Assembly: GCA_019423835.1 (NCBI GenBank)
Contig: JAHZAR010000020.1
Location: 1 to 5,310, forward strand
From: Clostridiales bacterium
Lineage (GTDB): Bacteria > Bacillota > Clostridia > Lachnospirales > Lachnospiraceae
DNA: 5,310 bases
Direction of reading: 5' to 3'
Below are positions 5,246-5,310 of the stretch, piece after piece (the first letter of the stretch is position 1; each line of letters starts with the position of its first letter). The notes under the pieces are model-generated. The model saw only the letters and a list, made by a program, of their open reading frames with translations, was not told where the DNA came from and did not search any database. Both the position numbers and the translations under genes were made by a program.

Positions 5246-5310
5246 CTAGTTCATGTCGATTCCGAGAGCTTCGGCCTTCTCCACAGCTTCTTTATGCCAT
5301 TCTGTGTAGA
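5246..5310 (-). CDS. C-terminal end of upstream gene, probably ABC solute-binding protein
   Basis: A reading frame enters from beyond the window and ends at TAG (5248-5246) with 20 visible residues, YTEWHKEAVEKAEALGIDMN. The tail is charged and helix-like, as is common at the end of periplasmic-type binding proteins, but it carries no diagnostic motif. The identity is inferred from position: it is on the same strand, 70 bp before the permease, with no terminator visible between them, and PAAT operons commonly run binding protein, permease, ATPase. An unrelated upstream gene remains possible. Confidence 0.5.
   Translation of the reverse strand, partial: YTEWHKEAVEKAEALGIDMN

Overview
The window reads as a stretch of chromosome from an anaerobic Firmicute, most likely a Clostridia/Lachnospiraceae-type gut bacterium. 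The reasons are the protein styles (a clostridial uridine phosphorylase starting MQNYS..., a Bacillus/Clostridium-type phosphopentomutase), purine-rich Shine-Dalgarno sequences ahead of most genes, sigma-A promoters with extended -10 elements, and a roughly balanced base composition judged by eye. The genus assignment is inference. All five genes lie on the minus strand, so transcription runs from high to low coordinates. No tRNA, rRNA, CRISPR array, insertion sequence or prophage gene is visible.

Right block (about 5310 to 2263): an importer operon. It holds the last 20 codons of an upstream gene, probably the solute-binding protein, then a polar amino acid-type ABC permease with a TTG start, then its GlnQ-type ATPase overlapping the permease by 11 nt. 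A 50-nt gap then leads to a 483-aa M20-family amidohydrolase resembling AbgB. The order suggests that the transporter brings in an N-acylated or aminobenzoyl-type amino acid conjugate, which the cytoplasmic hydrolase cleaves to a free amino acid plus the acyl or aryl part. The layout resembles the B. subtilis yxeMNOP operon (binding protein, permease, ATPase, M20 deacylase), although the enzyme here looks closer to AbgB than to YxeP.

Middle (2262 to 1853): a 410-bp gap without a convincing gene. It carries a 93-bp, almost fully self-complementary foldback, a small hairpin followed by a T-run in plus-strand orientation, other minor palindromes, and a strong candidate sigma-A promoter for the next gene with a palindrome across its -10/start region.

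Left block (1852 to 1): nucleoside salvage. Uridine phosphorylase (udp) releases ribose-1-phosphate from uridine, and phosphopentomutase (deoB, cut by the window edge after 310 codons) converts it to ribose-5-phosphate. The 130-bp gap between them holds a second promoter, so deoB can probably be transcribed both from the udp promoter and from its own.

Nothing in the window clearly requires a new biological system. The most interesting items are the ABC importer plus AbgB-like hydrolase unit, the 93-bp foldback, and the palindromes at the two salvage promoters.
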